DNA of 5,204 bases, taken from Clostridia bacterium. GTDB taxonomy: Bacteria > Bacillota > Clostridia > Oscillospirales > CAG-382. Each line of letters begins with the position of its first letter. The stretch's first letter is position 1. The notes below the pieces were generated by a model, which did no database searches, was not told where the DNA came from, and worked only from the letters and a program-made list of their open reading frames with translations. Location: contig JAFYOG010000003.1 in NCBI GenBank assembly GCA_017560285.1, forward strand, positions 1 to 5,204. Direction: 5' to 3'. The position numbers were made by a program, and so were the translations under genes. Of this stretch, positions 3,965 through 5,204 are shown in pieces.

Positions 3965-5204
3965 ATGTTCATAGATAAGGTTACAATATATATAAAAGCC
4001 GGCAACGGCGGTAACGGATGTGTTTCCTTCCGCCGCGAAAAGTATGTTGCCAAGGGCGGCCCCGATGGCGGCGACGGCGGCAAGGGCGGTAATATCGTTT
4101 TCGTTGTGGACGAGGGCGAAAACACCCTGCTTAACTTTAAATACCACCGCAAATTCGTTGCCCCCAACGGCGCCGACGGTATGCCCAAGCGCTGCCACGG
4201 CAAATACGGCGAGGATTTGCTTATAAAAGTGCCCCGCGGCACCGTACTGCGTGACCCCGAAAGCGGTCTTGTTATACACGATATGTCCGACGGCTTGCCC
4301 TATATAGCGGCTCGCGGCGGCAAGGGCGGCTGGGGTAACAGCCATTTTGCCACACCTACACGTCAGGTACCCCGTTTTGCAAAAAGCGGTGTTGACGGCG
4401 CAGAACGCAACGTTACGTTAGAGCTTAAAATGCTTGCCGACGTTGGCTTGGTAGGCTTCCCCAACGTTGGTAAATCTACCTTACTTTCCGAGGTTTCCTC
4501 GGCAAGACCCAAAATTGCAAACTACCACTTTACAACCCTATCTCCCAATTTGGGCGTTGTTTCGGTATACGATAAAAACTTTGTTATGGCAGACATCCCC
4601 GGTCTTATCGAGGGTGCCTCCGACGGCTTGGGCTTAGGCCACGATTTTCTTCGCCACGTAGACCGTTGCCGTCTTATACTTCACGTTTTCGATATTTCCG
4701 CCAGTGAAAGGGAAGACCCCTTGTCGGATATATTGATGATAAATCAAGAACTAAAAAAATACAGCCCCGAGCTTGCCTCGAGACCGCAAATTTTGGTTGC
4801 AAACAAAATCGATTTAGGCTACAGCGAAGACCACCTTGCCGCAGTAAAGGCATATGCCGAATCTGTGGGTTGCGAGCTTTACCTTATCGCAGGCGGGCTT
4901 GATGAAGGCGTTTCCGACCTTATGAAGGCGGTTGCCCGCAAGCTACAAGAGCTTCCCCCTATAACCTATTACGAAGAAGAATACGTAGAAACCGTACAGG
5001 AAGTAGATATGTCTGTTTCTGTAGAATATAAGGACGGCATCTACCACGTAATAGGCGAATGGCTAAAGCGCCTTTGCAACGATATCAACTTCGACGATTA
5101 CGAATCCCTGCAGTTCTTCCAAAGGGTACTGCGCGATAAAGGCGTAATTTCCGCCTTGGAAGAAGCAGGCATCCAAGAGGGCGAAACCGTTTCTATTTAC
5201 GATA
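3965..5204 (+). CDS. obg: GTPase Obg/CgtA, 3' end cut by the window
   Basis: Obg is a P-loop GTPase acting in late 50S subunit assembly, with links to the stringent response and, in Bacillus subtilis, to sporulation. 413 codons are present and the frame is open at the edge; families with this C-terminal domain usually run to about 425-430 aa, so only a short tail is missing. Domains: a glycine-rich Obg fold (about 1-158, with AGNGGNGCVSFRREKYV); a G domain with G1 GFPNVGKST (164-172), G2 Thr pair (190-191), G3 DIPG (210-213) and G4 NKID (280-283); then an OCT-type C-terminal domain from about residue 340. The G5 region reads LYLIAGGLDEGV (305-316) rather than the usual SAA/SAK motif. The start follows AGGAGG (3950-3955) by 9 nt. 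The rpmA terminator separates it from the ribosomal operon. Confidence 0.97.
   Translation, partial: MFIDKVTIYIKAGNGGNGCVSFRREKYVAKGGPDGGDGGKGGNIVFVVDEGENTLLNFKYHRKFVAPNGADGMPKRCHGKYGEDLLIKVPRGTVLRDPESGLVIHDMSDGLPYIAARGGKGGWGNSHFATPTRQVPRFAKSGVDGAERNVTLELKMLADVGLVGFPNVGKSTLLSEVSSARPKIANYHFTTLSPNLGVVSVYDKNFVMADIPGLIEGASDGLGLGHDFLRHVDRCRLILHVFDISASEREDPLSDILMINQELKKYSPELASRPQILVANKIDLGYSEDHLAAVKAYAESVGCELYLIAGGLDEGVSDLMKAVARKLQELPPITYYEEEYVETVQEVDMSVSVEYKDGIYHVIGEWLKRLCNDINFDDYESLQFFQRVLRDKGVISALEEAGIQEGETVSIYD

Noticed and set aside
3854..4345. 163-codon open frame on the minus strand
   Set aside because: It is wholly antisense to obg apart from its tail, has no matching ribosome binding site, and its Ala/Val-rich composition mirrors the obg codon pattern.

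Overview
The window looks like chromosomal DNA from a spore-forming member of the Clostridia (Firmicutes). A Spo0A homologue has a fully conserved DNA-binding domain. The ribosomal cluster rplU-prp-rpmA-obg has the Firmicutes order, and L27 carries the Firmicutes-type N-terminal extension that the Prp protease removes. Strong AGGAG-type ribosome binding sites and sigma-A-like promoters fit the same group. The sequence alone does not fix the genus; an uncultured gut Clostridia lineage is my guess.

Layout, all on the + strand. (1) 1-1352: the 3' part of a beta-CASP metallo-beta-lactamase RNA-processing nuclease, closed by an intrinsic terminator at 1366-1403. (2) 1353-1953: 600 bp without a credible protein gene but rich in signals. 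It holds a sigma-A promoter (1446-1474), a structured RNA of about 160 nt (about 1481-1639) ending in a UUCG-tetraloop terminator, four exact Spo0A boxes (TGTCGAA or TTCGACA, two of them in tandem one helical turn apart), and two candidate promoters reading into spo0A. (3) 1954-2730: spo0A, followed by a terminator whose loop contains the -35 of the next promoter. (4) 2759-3862: the rplU promoter, an L21-type leader, rplU, prp and rpmA, closed by a long terminator hairpin. (5) 3965-5204: obg, cut by the window edge just before its end.

The ribosomal genes form a working set. L21 and L27 are 50S proteins, Prp matures L27, and Obg (CgtA) is a GTPase of late 50S assembly. In Bacillus subtilis obg is linked to the sporulation phosphorelay, with spo0B between rpmA and obg. 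Here spo0A lies immediately upstream of the cluster instead. 

The most unusual part is the 1353-1953 intergenic region. The Spo0A boxes suggest autoregulation of spo0A through two promoters, a Spo0A-dependent one near 1777-1805 and a vegetative one at 1885-1914. The compact RNA between the nuclease and spo0A has its own promoter and terminator and matches no family I recognise. It could be part of the same sporulation control circuit, but that link is inference.
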